Assembly (NCBI GenBank): GCA_021163705.1
Contig: JAGGTO010000040.1
Coordinates: forward strand, 1 to 13,806
Reading direction: 5' to 3'
DNA length: 13,806 bases
DNA from: Thermoplasmata archaeon
GTDB taxonomy: Archaea > Thermoplasmatota > Thermoplasmata > Thermoplasmatales > Aciduliprofundaceae
The notes beneath the pieces are model-generated. The model saw only the letters and a list, made by a program, of their open reading frames with translations. It had not been told where the DNA came from and ran no database searches. Of this stretch, positions 5,490-12,300 are shown piece by piece. The number at the start of each line of letters is the position of its first letter. The stretch's first letter is position 1. The translations under genes and the position numbers were made by a program.

Positions 5490-7100
5490 TTACCGCAGTC
5501 CCACTATAGTGCCATCATCTGTAAGATCCACACTCTGAGCTGCAGGAACAGTAGGTAATCCAGGCATGGTGGAGATATCTCCAAGTATAGGTACCACAAA
5601 TCTTGCACCTGCGGAGATCTTGATATTTCTAATAGTGATAACAAAGTCCTCGGGTGCGCCCTTTTTGCGAGGATTATCTGTCAGGGAGTACTGTGTTTTT
5701 GCCATGCAAACCAGGAAATCATTAAATCCAAGCTCGTCAATAATTTTGAGATCCTTCTTCGCCTTTGCATCATAGTCCACGCCACTTGCACCATATATCT
5801 CAGAGGCTATCTTCTCAATCTTCTCCTTTATATCCTCATCCCTCTTATATACGAATCTTGGCGGATGCATTCCATTCTTGGAAATTTCCTTGGCAAGTTC
5901 TATGGCACCTTCACCACCTTTGTTAAATACCTCGGAGATGAACGCCTTTACCCCATTATCTTCCACTATGTCAATGATCCTGTTTATCTCACTCTCATCA
6001 TCCTTGGGGAATTTGTTGATGGCCACAACAGGTTCAAATCCCAGCTTTCTTACTATCTCCAGATGTCTCAGAAGATTCGCACTTCCCTTCTCCAACGCCT
6101 CAAGATTTTTTTCTTCCACATGCTTCTTCTTCACGCCCCCCTGATATTTGAGAGCCTTAGCTGTAACCACAATCACGCCTGTGGATATATCGAAATTTCC
6201 CTCTCGAGCTACAATATTCACAAATTTCTCAGCCCCAAGGTCTGAGCCAAATCCTGCTTCGGTGACCAAAATATCTGAATACCTCAAACCTACCTCATCG
6301 GCTAAAAGAGAATTATGCCCATGGGCTATGTTTGCAAAGGGTCCTATATGCACTATTGCAGGTGTACCTTCGGTAGTCTGCACAATATTTGGTAATAAGG
6401 CATCTCTCAAAAGTGCTGCCATAGCACCCTCAGCACTTACATCCTTCGCGTAGAAGGGTTTTTTCTCCTTGGTGAAAGCCACCAGAATCTTGGAAAGTCT
6501 TTCTTTCATATCCTTATAATTTTTTGCAAGGGCCATTATCGCGGTAATTTCGCTTGCTGCAGTGATTTCAAAATGATCCTCCAGAAGCGCACCTGAATTC
6601 TCACCAAGACCTACAACAACATTTCTTAAGCTTCTATCATTTATATCCAGCACCCGCCCCCACAGAATCTTTTTTCTATCTATTCTTGGCTTGTTTCCAT
6701 GATATATGATGTTGTTTAGCATTGATGCCAGGAGATTATGAGCTGTCTGGATGGCATGAAAATCTCCAGTAAAATGCATGTTTATCTCTTCACTGGGCTC
6801 CACCTGAGCTTTTCCTCCTCCAGTACCTCCTCCCTTCACACCAAATAACGGTCCAAGAGAAGGCTCTCTCAAAGTTACAACACTCTTTCTCCCTACCTTC
6901 CAGAGGGCCTCTGACAAACCTATGGCTGTTGTTGTCTTTCCCTCACCAAAGGGTGTTGGATTTATGGATGTGATGAGAACAACTTTACCCTCACGCTCCC
7001 TTTTCCATATTTCCTCAAGAGGTATCTTTGCCTTGTATCTTCCATAAGGCACCAGATTCTCTAAGCCGAGCATTTGGGCAACTTCTGTTATTGGCTTCAT
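5490..7100 (-). CDS. fhs: Formate-tetrahydrofolate ligase (10-formyl-THF synthetase)
   Basis: This enzyme joins formate to tetrahydrofolate using ATP, giving 10-formyl-THF for purine synthesis and one-carbon transfer. The 536-residue protein has the phosphate-binding loop NPTPFGEGKTTTAIGLSEAL (47-66), the glycine-rich FGVKGGGTGGGKAQV (86-100) and the conserved C-terminal MPGLPTVPAAQSVDL. This is close to the usual 550-560 residues, so it looks complete. The frame is open to 7190, but the ATG at 7100 begins the family-like sequence MKPITEVAQMLGL and has a TATATAAA box 28 bases ahead; the longer version would start inside the methyltransferase gene. The enzyme implies use of folate and not only methanopterin, which is patchy in archaea but known in Thermoplasma relatives. 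Confidence 0.96.
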   Translation of the reverse strand: MKPITEVAQMLGLENLVPYGRYKAKIPLEEIWKREREGKVVLITSINPTPFGEGKTTTAIGLSEALWKVGRKSVVTLREPSLGPLFGVKGGGTGGGKAQVEPSEEINMHFTGDFHAIQTAHNLLASMLNNIIYHGNKPRIDRKKILWGRVLDINDRSLRNVVVGLGENSGALLEDHFEITAASEITAIMALAKNYKDMKERLSKILVAFTKEKKPFYAKDVSAEGAMAALLRDALLPNIVQTTEGTPAIVHIGPFANIAHGHNSLLADEVGLRYSDILVTEAGFGSDLGAEKFVNIVAREGNFDISTGVIVVTAKALKYQGGVKKKHVEEKNLEALEKGSANLLRHLEIVRKLGFEPVVAINKFPKDDESEINRIIDIVEDNGVKAFISEVFNKGGEGAIELAKEISKNGMHPPRFVYKRDEDIKEKIEKIASEIYGASGVDYDAKAKKDLKIIDELGFNDFLVCMAKTQYSLTDNPRKKGAPEDFVITIRNIKISAGARFVVPILGDISTMPGLPTVPAAQSVDLTDDGTIVGLR

Positions 7101-7124
7101 AGAGAAGGGGGAAGAATTAACTAC

Positions 7125-7132
7125 TATATAAA
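7125..7132 (-). promoter_or_regulatory. TATA box for leaderless fhs
   Basis: TATATAAA (plus-strand reading; TTTATATA on the coding strand) is centred 28 bases before the ATG at 7100. It is the only strong TATA element between fhs and the gene before it. Confidence 0.65.
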
Positions 7133-7176
7133 ATTCACTTCTCAGAATTGTGGAATATAAGCTATATACCCACAAT

Positions 7177-7779
7177 TTATCCCTTCTCAACCCTCAAAAG
7201 TATAGCTTCTATCTTAACCACATCCCTTCTGTGAAAATGATATGTATGGGGTATGGGAAATAGGTATTTCTTTCGATGTGTAATATTTCCACCATTTTCT
7301 ATTATTTTCTTCTCAATAAACTCCTGCGTCTCTGCATTGTGGAGTGTATAAATCACCCTGGCTATCTCCAGAGCTTTTAAAAGGAAGGGTAAATCAGCAT
7401 GCCTCCTCTGAGAGCCAAACGGAGGATTTTGAATCACCGTATCAACAGAGATATTAAAATCCTCTATATCCTCATTTATTATCTCAACATTCTCACACTT
7501 GAATTTTTTCAAATTCTCCTCCAGCACTTTTACCGCCTGCTTGTCTATCTCCACAGCATAAACCTTTTTGGCACCTAAAAGGCAGGCGCCTATAGAAAAT
7601 ATGCCTGTGCCTGCACCCAGATCTCCAATAACTCTCTCCTCTATGTCATCATTAAGATGGGCTAGAAAAAGAATATCCGAAGCTATTGTAGGAGGGGTAA
7701 AATACTGCTCCCAAAAACTTTTTGGATTTTCAAATCTCTTTATCGTCTCAAGCATCAATTCGAGCTTTTTCTTCTTCAT
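7177..7779 (-). CDS. METTL5-like RNA adenine N6-methyltransferase
   Basis: This is a 200-residue class I SAM-dependent methyltransferase. The SAM-binding motif DLGAGTGIFSIG spans residues 53-64, the acidic residue after strand two is in VEID (76-79), and the catalytic NPPFG motif is at 118-122, typical of N6-adenine methylation. The early QYFTPPTIASDIL (25-37) and the NPPFGSQRRHADLPFL run group it with the archaeal METTL5 homologues (COG2263) more than with HemK/PrmC glutamine methyltransferases. Human METTL5 modifies an adenosine in helix 44 of 18S rRNA together with TRMT112, so a 16S rRNA target is likely here. Its ATG overlaps the stop of the preceding gene in an ATGA arrangement, indicating coupled translation with the unrecognised 93-residue protein. 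Confidence 0.85.
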   Translation of the reverse strand: MKKKKLELMLETIKRFENPKSFWEQYFTPPTIASDILFLAHLNDDIEERVIGDLGAGTGIFSIGACLLGAKKVYAVEIDKQAVKVLEENLKKFKCENVEIINEDIEDFNISVDTVIQNPPFGSQRRHADLPFLLKALEIARVIYTLHNAETQEFIEKKIIENGGNITHRKKYLFPIPHTYHFHRRDVVKIEAILLRVEKG

Positions 7780-8057
7780 CGGAGAACTACCGCACTAACC
7801 AAATTTTTTGCAAAACTATACGCATGGGCCTTGGAGAATCCCCGTTTGCTGAGCTCTTCAGCCACCTTTTTAACCGTTCTTTGCCATTTCCAGGTACTCT
7901 TTGTGTATCTTGCTGTAATAAGGATCTTCACAATGTCCTCATCTATCTCAATACCATATCTTTCCCTTAATTTCATCTGCCACAGAGGAATAAGAACATA
8001 GGGTACATACACCCGATTCACCGAGGGTAACTGTGAGACCCTATATCTTTTTCCCAT
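7776..8057 (-). CDS. Unrecognised basic 93-residue protein cotranscribed with the methyltransferase
   Basis: I do not recognise this protein. It is small, soluble and basic, with no membrane segment and no cysteine. The N-terminal part is MGKRYRVSQLPSVNRVYVPY. The C-terminal part (WKWQRTVKKVAEELSKRGFSKAHAYSFAKN) could be a helix-turn-helix or another nucleic-acid-binding helical unit. The frame is open to an ATG at 8081, but a TATA-like element at 8081-8090 lies 29 bases before the ATG at 8057, the spacing seen at other first genes here, so 8057 is preferred. Its stop overlaps the methyltransferase start (ATGA). The pairing suggests a role in RNA or ribosome modification, which is inference only. 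Confidence 0.7.
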   Translation of the reverse strand: MGKRYRVSQLPSVNRVYVPYVLIPLWQMKLRERYGIEIDEDIVKILITARYTKSTWKWQRTVKKVAEELSKRGFSKAHAYSFAKNLVSAVVLR

Positions 8058-8080
8058 ATTTTGCCCATATTTTGCTCCCA
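8049..8080. repeat. Three tandem copies of an 11-base TTTTGCCCATA-like motif
   Basis: On the plus strand the 11-base unit appears as TTTTTCCCATA, then TTTTGCCCATA, then a degenerate TTTTGCTCCCATA. The array lies at the start of the 93-residue gene and next to its TATA box, in the divergent promoter region shared with the ArsR-like regulator. Confidence 0.5.
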
Positions 8081-8090
8081 TAAATATTTT
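8081..8090 (-). promoter_or_regulatory. TATA box for the 93-residue protein/methyltransferase operon
   Basis: AAAATATTTA on the minus strand is centred about 29 bases before the ATG at 8057, supporting a leaderless start there. Confidence 0.45.
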
Positions 8091-8139
8091 TTGCTTAAAA
8101 ATAACTTCCTGAATGCAATTCCCCGCAGGACTAAAAATC

Positions 8140-8148
8140 TTTATATAA
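8140..8148 (+). promoter_or_regulatory. TATA box for the ArsR-like regulator gene
   Basis: TTTATATAA is a near-consensus archaeal TATA box centred 25 bases before the ATG at 8169. No Shine-Dalgarno is present, so the transcript is leaderless. Confidence 0.7.
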
Positions 8149-8168
8149 TCCCCGGAAATTCTTTTCCT

Positions 8169-8576
8169 ATGGAGAGAACTGAAAAATTCGCTGAAATACT
8201 AACTTCCACCCGTATTAAAATCCTAAAGGAATTGAAAGAGGAAAAACATCCTCAGGAGTTAGCGGAGAGAATGAGGATGACAAGACAGGGTGTGGATAAA
8301 CATCTCTCCATTCTTTATAAATATGGACTTGTGGAGAAAAGGGTGAAATTTAAAAAGAGGCCCATGATTTTCTATATCCTCACACCGGAGGGGGAGGAGT
8401 TATTGGGAAACATTGAAGACGCAATAGAATCTTTCATACTCAGTATTAGAAACAAATATAAAGAAGAAATTTTTAACCTTGACAGGATGCTTGTGGACGG
8501 AAAAATTGAAGAAAATACCTACTGGGAAAGAAGGAGGAAAATGGAGGAGAGATTTTCGTGGGTGAAGGACATATGA
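8169..8576 (+). CDS. ArsR-like winged-helix transcriptional regulator
   Basis: This is a 135-residue DNA-binding protein. Residues 10-75 form a winged helix: TSTRIKILKELKEEKHPQEL, then the recognition-helix region AERMRMTRQGVDKHLSILYKYGLV, then a wing of alternating basic residues (EKRVKFKKRPMIFYILTPEG). The second half is helical and charged and may serve dimerisation. There are no cysteines, so the metal site of classical ArsR proteins is absent. The frame is open to 8061, but the ATG at 8169 has a TATA box at the leaderless distance. The acetyltransferase gene follows with an ATGA overlap. It may control this pair or the divergent operon, but the sequence does not show which. Confidence 0.85.
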   Translation: MERTEKFAEILTSTRIKILKELKEEKHPQELAERMRMTRQGVDKHLSILYKYGLVEKRVKFKKRPMIFYILTPEGEELLGNIEDAIESFILSIRNKYKEEIFNLDRMLVDGKIEENTYWERRRKMEERFSWVKDI

Positions 8577-9025
8577 GGATAAGAAGAGGGACAAGGGAAG
8601 ATCTTCGCTATCTTCCCAAGATACTTATGGAAGCCTACCAGGGTATGGAGGAATACGGTGAGAAAGATATTGAGAGTGCGAGAAAATACATAGAGGAGCT
8701 TTATGAAGAGGATCCTGAATGCTTTTTCGTGGCTGAAAATGATGGTGAAATCGTCGGCTTTATTTTCTGTAACCGATTCTGGTACAGCAAGTTCGAGCAT
8801 GGAAAAGTTGGAGCGATACACGAAATTGTAGTTGTTCCAGCACACAGACATGAGGGTATAGGAAAAATGCTCATAGAAAAGGCAATGGAGGAGTTGAACT
8901 CATCTAAGATAGAGCTATGGGTGGGAGAGAAAAACGAAAGTGCCATAAAATTTTATGAAAAACTTGGATTCAAAAGAAAAGAAAAAGCTGGAAGATGGAT
9001 AAGAATGCTCAAGGTAGTTAGATAG
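8573..9025 (+). CDS. GNAT-family N-acetyltransferase
   Basis: This 150-residue protein has the GNAT fold signatures: a first strand and helix MRIRRGTREDLRYLPKIL, the central strand region GAIHEIVVVPAHR (80-92), the acetyl-CoA pyrophosphate loop R92-H-E-G95-I-G97 followed by a helix, and the C-terminal NESAIKFYEKLGFK (121-134). It transfers an acetyl group to an amine, perhaps a protein N-terminus, an amino acid or a small molecule; the acceptor cannot be told. The ATG at 8573 overlaps the regulator's TGA by four bases and is preceded by GGTGAAGG (8561-8568), a good Shine-Dalgarno. An upstream ATG at 8558 is less likely. Its last 8 bases overlap the 3' end of convergent rpoP. Confidence 0.88.
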   Translation: MRIRRGTREDLRYLPKILMEAYQGMEEYGEKDIESARKYIEELYEEDPECFFVAENDGEIVGFIFCNRFWYSKFEHGKVGAIHEIVVVPAHRHEGIGKMLIEKAMEELNSSKIELWVGEKNESAIKFYEKLGFKRKEKAGRWIRMLKVVR

Positions 9026-9149
9026 CGTAGACCACCTTTTTCATATTGGGACGCTCTTTATAAAACATTCTGCTTCCGCATTCACACTCCAATTGCTGCA
9101 CACCCAACTCGCTTGTTAAAGGCCTTCCACATCTTATGCACCTATACAT
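9018..9149 (-). CDS. rpoP: DNA-directed RNA polymerase subunit P (Rpb12 homologue)
   Basis: This 43-residue protein is the small zinc-binding subunit of archaeal RNA polymerase, homologous to eukaryotic Rpb12. It begins MYRCIRCGRPLTSELG, with the first zinc pair C4/C7, and ends in the family pattern KERPNMKKVVYAI. The second pair is C22 and C24 (ECECGS), a CxC where the relatives I know have CxxC. It starts 8 bases inside the rpl37Ae gene, and GGTGA lies 6 bases before its ATG. It is the last gene of the exosome operon and ends 8 bases inside the convergent acetyltransferase gene. The gene is easily missed because of its length; I read it directly from the minus strand. Confidence 0.92.
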   Translation of the reverse strand: MYRCIRCGRPLTSELGVQQLECECGSRMFYKERPNMKKVVYAI

Positions 9150-9396
9150 TTATTCTCACCTTCTTCCAGTCCTTATAAACATCTGGAGTGTAAGCCGCTC
9201 CTGCAAATTTCAAACCGCAATGAGTGCATACCCATATTCCAGTGGAAAGCCTTTTAACAGAGTAATGATGACATCTCGGACAGAGATGCTTTCTCTCCTT
9301 CTCCTTCATAATGTCTGCCCAGCGATATCGTAGCGAGATGCCATATCTCGGGCCGAAACGCCCTGCAATACCAACCTTCTTAGTCCTCTTTGCCAT
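9142..9396 (-). CDS. rpl37ae: 50S ribosomal protein L37Ae
   Basis: This is a zinc-ribbon protein of the large ribosomal subunit found in archaea and eukaryotes. The 84 residues begin MAKRTKKVGIAGRFGPRYG, the family's usual opening, and carry zinc ligands C39/C42 (CPRC) and C57/C60 (CTHC). A GTG at 9405 would add three residues, but that GTG is part of the GGTGA ribosome binding site placed 5 bases before the ATG at 9396, so ATG is the start. The gene overlaps the end of rrp42 by 17 bases and the start of rpoP by 8 bases. This order, rrp42-L37Ae-rpoP, is the conserved tail of the archaeal exosome operon. Confidence 0.96.
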   Translation of the reverse strand: MAKRTKKVGIAGRFGPRYGISLRYRWADIMKEKERKHLCPRCHHYSVKRLSTGIWVCTHCGLKFAGAAYTPDVYKDWKKVRINV

Positions 9397-10192
9397 CCGA
9401 ATCACCGAGAATTATTTCTCTGACCTTTGCGCCGATATTCATGCTCATATTTATAACTTTCTGCACCTCCTCGTAGGTGAATGTTCCGCTCAATCCTTTC
9501 TGCATAGCGTTTATGTGCCCTTCCTCATTTGTCGTTACTGTTAAGCGTGCAGAGGCTATACTCTCCTCATCCAGATTTGGATCTGCCACAATCCAGTTAC
9601 CAATCTTTGCAAATGTCACCGGCACGGGATAATGCAACACAGGTAGCTTAAAATCATCGCCCAGCTCATATCTGGAGGCAGGTACAACAGCATCTGTAAG
9701 TGCAGCAAGAGCACCGTAGCCTGATGCATCAAATAAATTGCCATCATAGTCTAAAACATGAATATCAATGAAAACTATCCAGACCTTCTCACCTTCCTCT
9801 ATCACCAGCTTCTCAAGATCTATTGCATGGCCTTCTCTTATTCCCCTGTCAACAACCCTCGCAAGCTCTATGGCTTCCTCTCCTGGAGGACCTGGCTCAA
9901 ATGTTGGTGATGCTAAAGGTGCAAGCTCTGCATTTGTGGTTAGGATTCCCATATTTGGCGTATCGGGAAAAGGTGTACCTACCTCTATTTTCACACCCAC
10001 AAGAACCTTTGTTCTTCCTAAACGAACTAGCGCAGAGCCCTCTGCCCTCTTAGCATAGCCCTTTACTATCTCAAGTGGTCTTATTTCATCAAAATTCCTT
10101 CCGTCAATTCTTGTTCCTTTGGAGGCAAGCCTGTGAATGTAGTCTCTTTTCATCTCAGGTATAACTCCTGCTGTGAATTTTGAGTTGCTCAT
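9380..10192 (-). CDS. rrp42: Exosome complex subunit Rrp42
   Basis: This is the non-catalytic RNase PH-like subunit which alternates with Rrp41 in the hexameric ring of the archaeal exosome, the cytoplasmic 3'-5' RNA-degrading and tailing machine. The 270-residue protein has an extra N-terminal helix, then RIDGRNFDEIRPLEI (about 28-42), SALVRLGRTKVLVGVKIEV and the PH-domain segment FDASGYGALAALTDAV. It lacks the catalytic GEAD-type aspartate motif seen in Rrp41, as expected, and helps form the RNA-binding channel. Its ATG comes directly after the TAA of rrp41, and AGGTGG a few bases upstream serves as ribosome binding site. Confidence 0.96.
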   Translation of the reverse strand: MSNSKFTAGVIPEMKRDYIHRLASKGTRIDGRNFDEIRPLEIVKGYAKRAEGSALVRLGRTKVLVGVKIEVGTPFPDTPNMGILTTNAELAPLASPTFEPGPPGEEAIELARVVDRGIREGHAIDLEKLVIEEGEKVWIVFIDIHVLDYDGNLFDASGYGALAALTDAVVPASRYELGDDFKLPVLHYPVPVTFAKIGNWIVADPNLDEESIASARLTVTTNEEGHINAMQKGLSGTFTYEEVQKVINMSMNIGAKVREIILGDSDGKED

Positions 10193-10918
10193 TTACTCCA
10201 CCTCTACATACTTTCTTTTCAATGCCTCTATTTGCATCTTGTGTATGGTTTGTGCTGCCTCCATGGCCATCTCTATTGCCCCTGTTAATTCTTCATAGGT
10301 CATATCGCCATCCATCTGTAAAAGTGCAATTTCCCTTGTCCTTGGCAATATGGCCATGGGTACATCTGCCTCTCCATAGTTATCTTCCTCCTTATTTAAA
10401 TCAAGAACTACTACACCATCTATCTTTCCCGCAGCACATCCCACAATTAAATCTCGCATAGGTATTCCAGCATCCGCCAGGGCCAACGAAGCTGCCGTTA
10501 TGCCTGCAACCCTAGTGCCAGCGTCTGCCTGCAATACTTCAATGTAAACATCTATGCTTGTCCTGGGATATTTTTCAACAAATATCACGCTTTCTAAAGC
10601 TTCACTTATAACCTTGCTCAGTTCCACAGCCCTTCTATCTGGTCCAGGCCTCTTTCGTTCATCCACACTGAAAGGTGCCATGCTGTACCTTGCCCTTATT
10701 ATGGCCTTCTCCGCCTCCTGCACATGTTTAGGATAAGCTTCCCTCGGTCCATACACCGCCGCCATTATTTTATTTCCACCCCATTCTATGTATGCCGAGC
10801 CATCCGCTCTGTCAAGAACTCCTACCTCCATTTTTATTGGCCGCAACTGATTCGGTAATCTTCCATCTATGCGAAGACCATTGTCATCAATGAGCCTTAT
10901 ATCCGATTTAATTCCCAT
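10193..10918 (-). CDS. rrp41: Exosome complex catalytic subunit Rrp41
   Basis: This is the catalytic RNase PH-like subunit of the archaeal exosome; it degrades RNA from the 3' end using phosphate and can run in reverse to add tails. In the 241-residue protein, RIDGR is at 16-20, the RNA-binding RKRPGPDRRAVELSK lies near 88-102, the phosphate-binding GTRVAGITAAS spans 134-144, and YGEADVP (181-187) contains the catalytic D185, with D179 nearby. A GTG at 10927 could add three residues, but it forms part of the GAGGTGA ribosome binding site for the ATG at 10918. The gene overlaps rrp4 by 11 bases and abuts rrp42. Confidence 0.97.
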   Translation of the reverse strand: MGIKSDIRLIDDNGLRIDGRLPNQLRPIKMEVGVLDRADGSAYIEWGGNKIMAAVYGPREAYPKHVQEAEKAIIRARYSMAPFSVDERKRPGPDRRAVELSKVISEALESVIFVEKYPRTSIDVYIEVLQADAGTRVAGITAASLALADAGIPMRDLIVGCAAGKIDGVVVLDLNKEEDNYGEADVPMAILPRTREIALLQMDGDMTYEELTGAIEMAMEAAQTIHKMQIEALKRKYVEVE

Positions 10919-11594
10919 GCTCTTCACCTCTTTCCTCTTCCAAGAATGCCTTTATTCTATCAGTAAGCCCATAGGTGTGCGCTTCACTCTCAATCATCCT
11001 TATTGCCTTTATCACCGTAATTATACCCTCTGGAGAGCCTGAGATCCATATCATTCCATTCTGTCCAACATATATCCTACATCCTGTGTATTCTTTAAGC
11101 ATCTGTATCATAGAACCTCCCTTGCCTATGACCCTCGGCACCTTGAAGGGAGATATCTGAATTATGTGACCTCCCTCCAGTTTTCTTAGGCCCTGTTCCT
11201 TCATTGTTATCCATACCTGCCCTAACTCATTCACATTGCTGACCTTGGCCAGGATAACATCCCCTATGGATAGATATCGTGCAGTGTAGCCAAAATCCAC
11301 ATGCCAGGGCACATCGTTCACATGCAACGGTGCATAATAGGGTGCGTTGATGTCCACTACCCAGTTCATCGGTGCTATATCAATTATCTTTCCTATCACC
11401 TTGTCTCCCTTCTTGGGCACATAGCAACCAGATAGGGGTATAACATTAACATAACCTGCTCTTATCTCTACAACACCAAGATAAGCAGAATACATCTTTC
11501 CATTTTCTACAAAAACCCCGTTACCTGGTTTGCCCATTTCCTTTATTAACTCACCAGGCACAACTATTTTTCGAACACCTCTTTTTTCATTCAT
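10908..11594 (-). CDS. rrp4: Exosome complex RNA-binding cap subunit Rrp4
   Basis: Rrp4 sits on top of the Rrp41-Rrp42 ring and feeds RNA into the channel, favouring poly(A). The 228-residue protein has three parts: an N-terminal beta domain (IVVPGELI, residues 10-17), an S1 RNA-binding domain (about 62-132; YVPKKGDKVIGKIIDIAPMN) and a KH domain (about 145-205) with VIGKGGSMI at 155-163. A strong ribosome binding site, AGGAGGTA, lies before the ATG and overlaps the TAA of the SBDS gene. The gap to SBDS is 5 bases, so the genes are cotranscribed. The other archaeal cap proteins, Csl4 and DnaG, are not in the window. Confidence 0.97.
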   Translation of the reverse strand: MNEKRGVRKIVVPGELIKEMGKPGNGVFVENGKMYSAYLGVVEIRAGYVNVIPLSGCYVPKKGDKVIGKIIDIAPMNWVVDINAPYYAPLHVNDVPWHVDFGYTARYLSIGDVILAKVSNVNELGQVWITMKEQGLRKLEGGHIIQISPFKVPRVIGKGGSMIQMLKEYTGCRIYVGQNGMIWISGSPEGIITVIKAIRMIESEAHTYGLTDRIKAFLEEERGEEHGN

Positions 11595-11599
11595 TCACA

Positions 11600-12298
11600 T
11601 TACCTCCTTAGAATTTTGGTCTGAACATTACCATGAGTCTTCTTGTTGAGCATGTCCAGAAATTCACCCTGCATACCGGCAGGTATTTCCACAAGTCCGA
11701 TCCAGGATCCATCTCTCTGCCATTCCTCCTGCAGCAGGGTACCCATCCTGGTAAGCTCTCCGTATATCTTTCCATACATATCTCCACTAACCTTTACCGC
11801 TATCTTTACCTTCTCAAATCTTATGGGAATTATAGGCTTGAGAGCCTTAAGCACAACAGGAATCTGCTCCTCCACAGATTTAAGGGGATCTATATGTACC
11901 TTTGCCTCTTCCAAGGCAAGTTCAATTCTCTTTGGTGGATGAGGTGCTTTGGTTTGAGGATTAATGGCGTTCCTTGCGATTTCCATTATTATTCTTCTCT
12001 TCTTTTCTTCGAGCATTTTACGACGCTGCTCCGTTGTCAACTGAACCTGACCTTTGATTATTATCTCCCTGGCTATCTTATTCACATCTGTTGTATTGAA
12101 AACTTCTTTTATCGTTTCTTCACTGGCCCTCTCACCCTTCCGGGCATCTTTGAAAATCTCGTCTATCACCATATAATCCACTATATTGTCTATCTTTCCC
12201 GATTTTACATCATCTATTATATCGGGATCCACCAGAATCTCAAACCTGTGCCCCTTATGTTCATACCTTGCAATTACAGCATCTTCTAGCCTGACCAT
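11600..12298 (-). CDS. sdo1: SBDS-family ribosome maturation protein
   Basis: This is the archaeal homologue of the Shwachman-Bodian-Diamond protein (Sdo1), which in eukaryotes works with the GTPase EFL1 to release eIF6 from new large ribosomal subunits. The 232-residue protein has the FYSH domain (about 1-90; MVRLEDAVIARYEHKGHRFE), a helical middle domain with the family-like NAINPQTKAPHPPKRIE and a C-terminal ferredoxin-like domain (about 165-232). A GTG at 12304 is possible, but the ATG at 12298 has a GGAG ribosome binding site at 5-base spacing. Two bases separate it from the psmA stop. Confidence 0.96.
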   Translation of the reverse strand: MVRLEDAVIARYEHKGHRFEILVDPDIIDDVKSGKIDNIVDYMVIDEIFKDARKGERASEETIKEVFNTTDVNKIAREIIIKGQVQLTTEQRRKMLEEKKRRIIMEIARNAINPQTKAPHPPKRIELALEEAKVHIDPLKSVEEQIPVVLKALKPIIPIRFEKVKIAVKVSGDMYGKIYGELTRMGTLLQEEWQRDGSWIGLVEIPAGMQGEFLDMLNKKTHGNVQTKILRR

Positions 12299-12300
12299 TT

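Noticed and set aside
7101..7190. A 30-residue extension of formate-tetrahydrofolate ligase
   Set aside because: It covers the TATA box and part of the methyltransferase gene and has no family similarity.
8061..8168. A longer ArsR-like regulator starting at 8061
   Set aside because: The extension translates the divergent promoter region, including the TATA box.
11633..12289. A 218-residue plus-strand frame opposite the SBDS gene
   Set aside because: It is a mirror of a well-recognised gene; its composition is unlike a real protein and it has no promoter.
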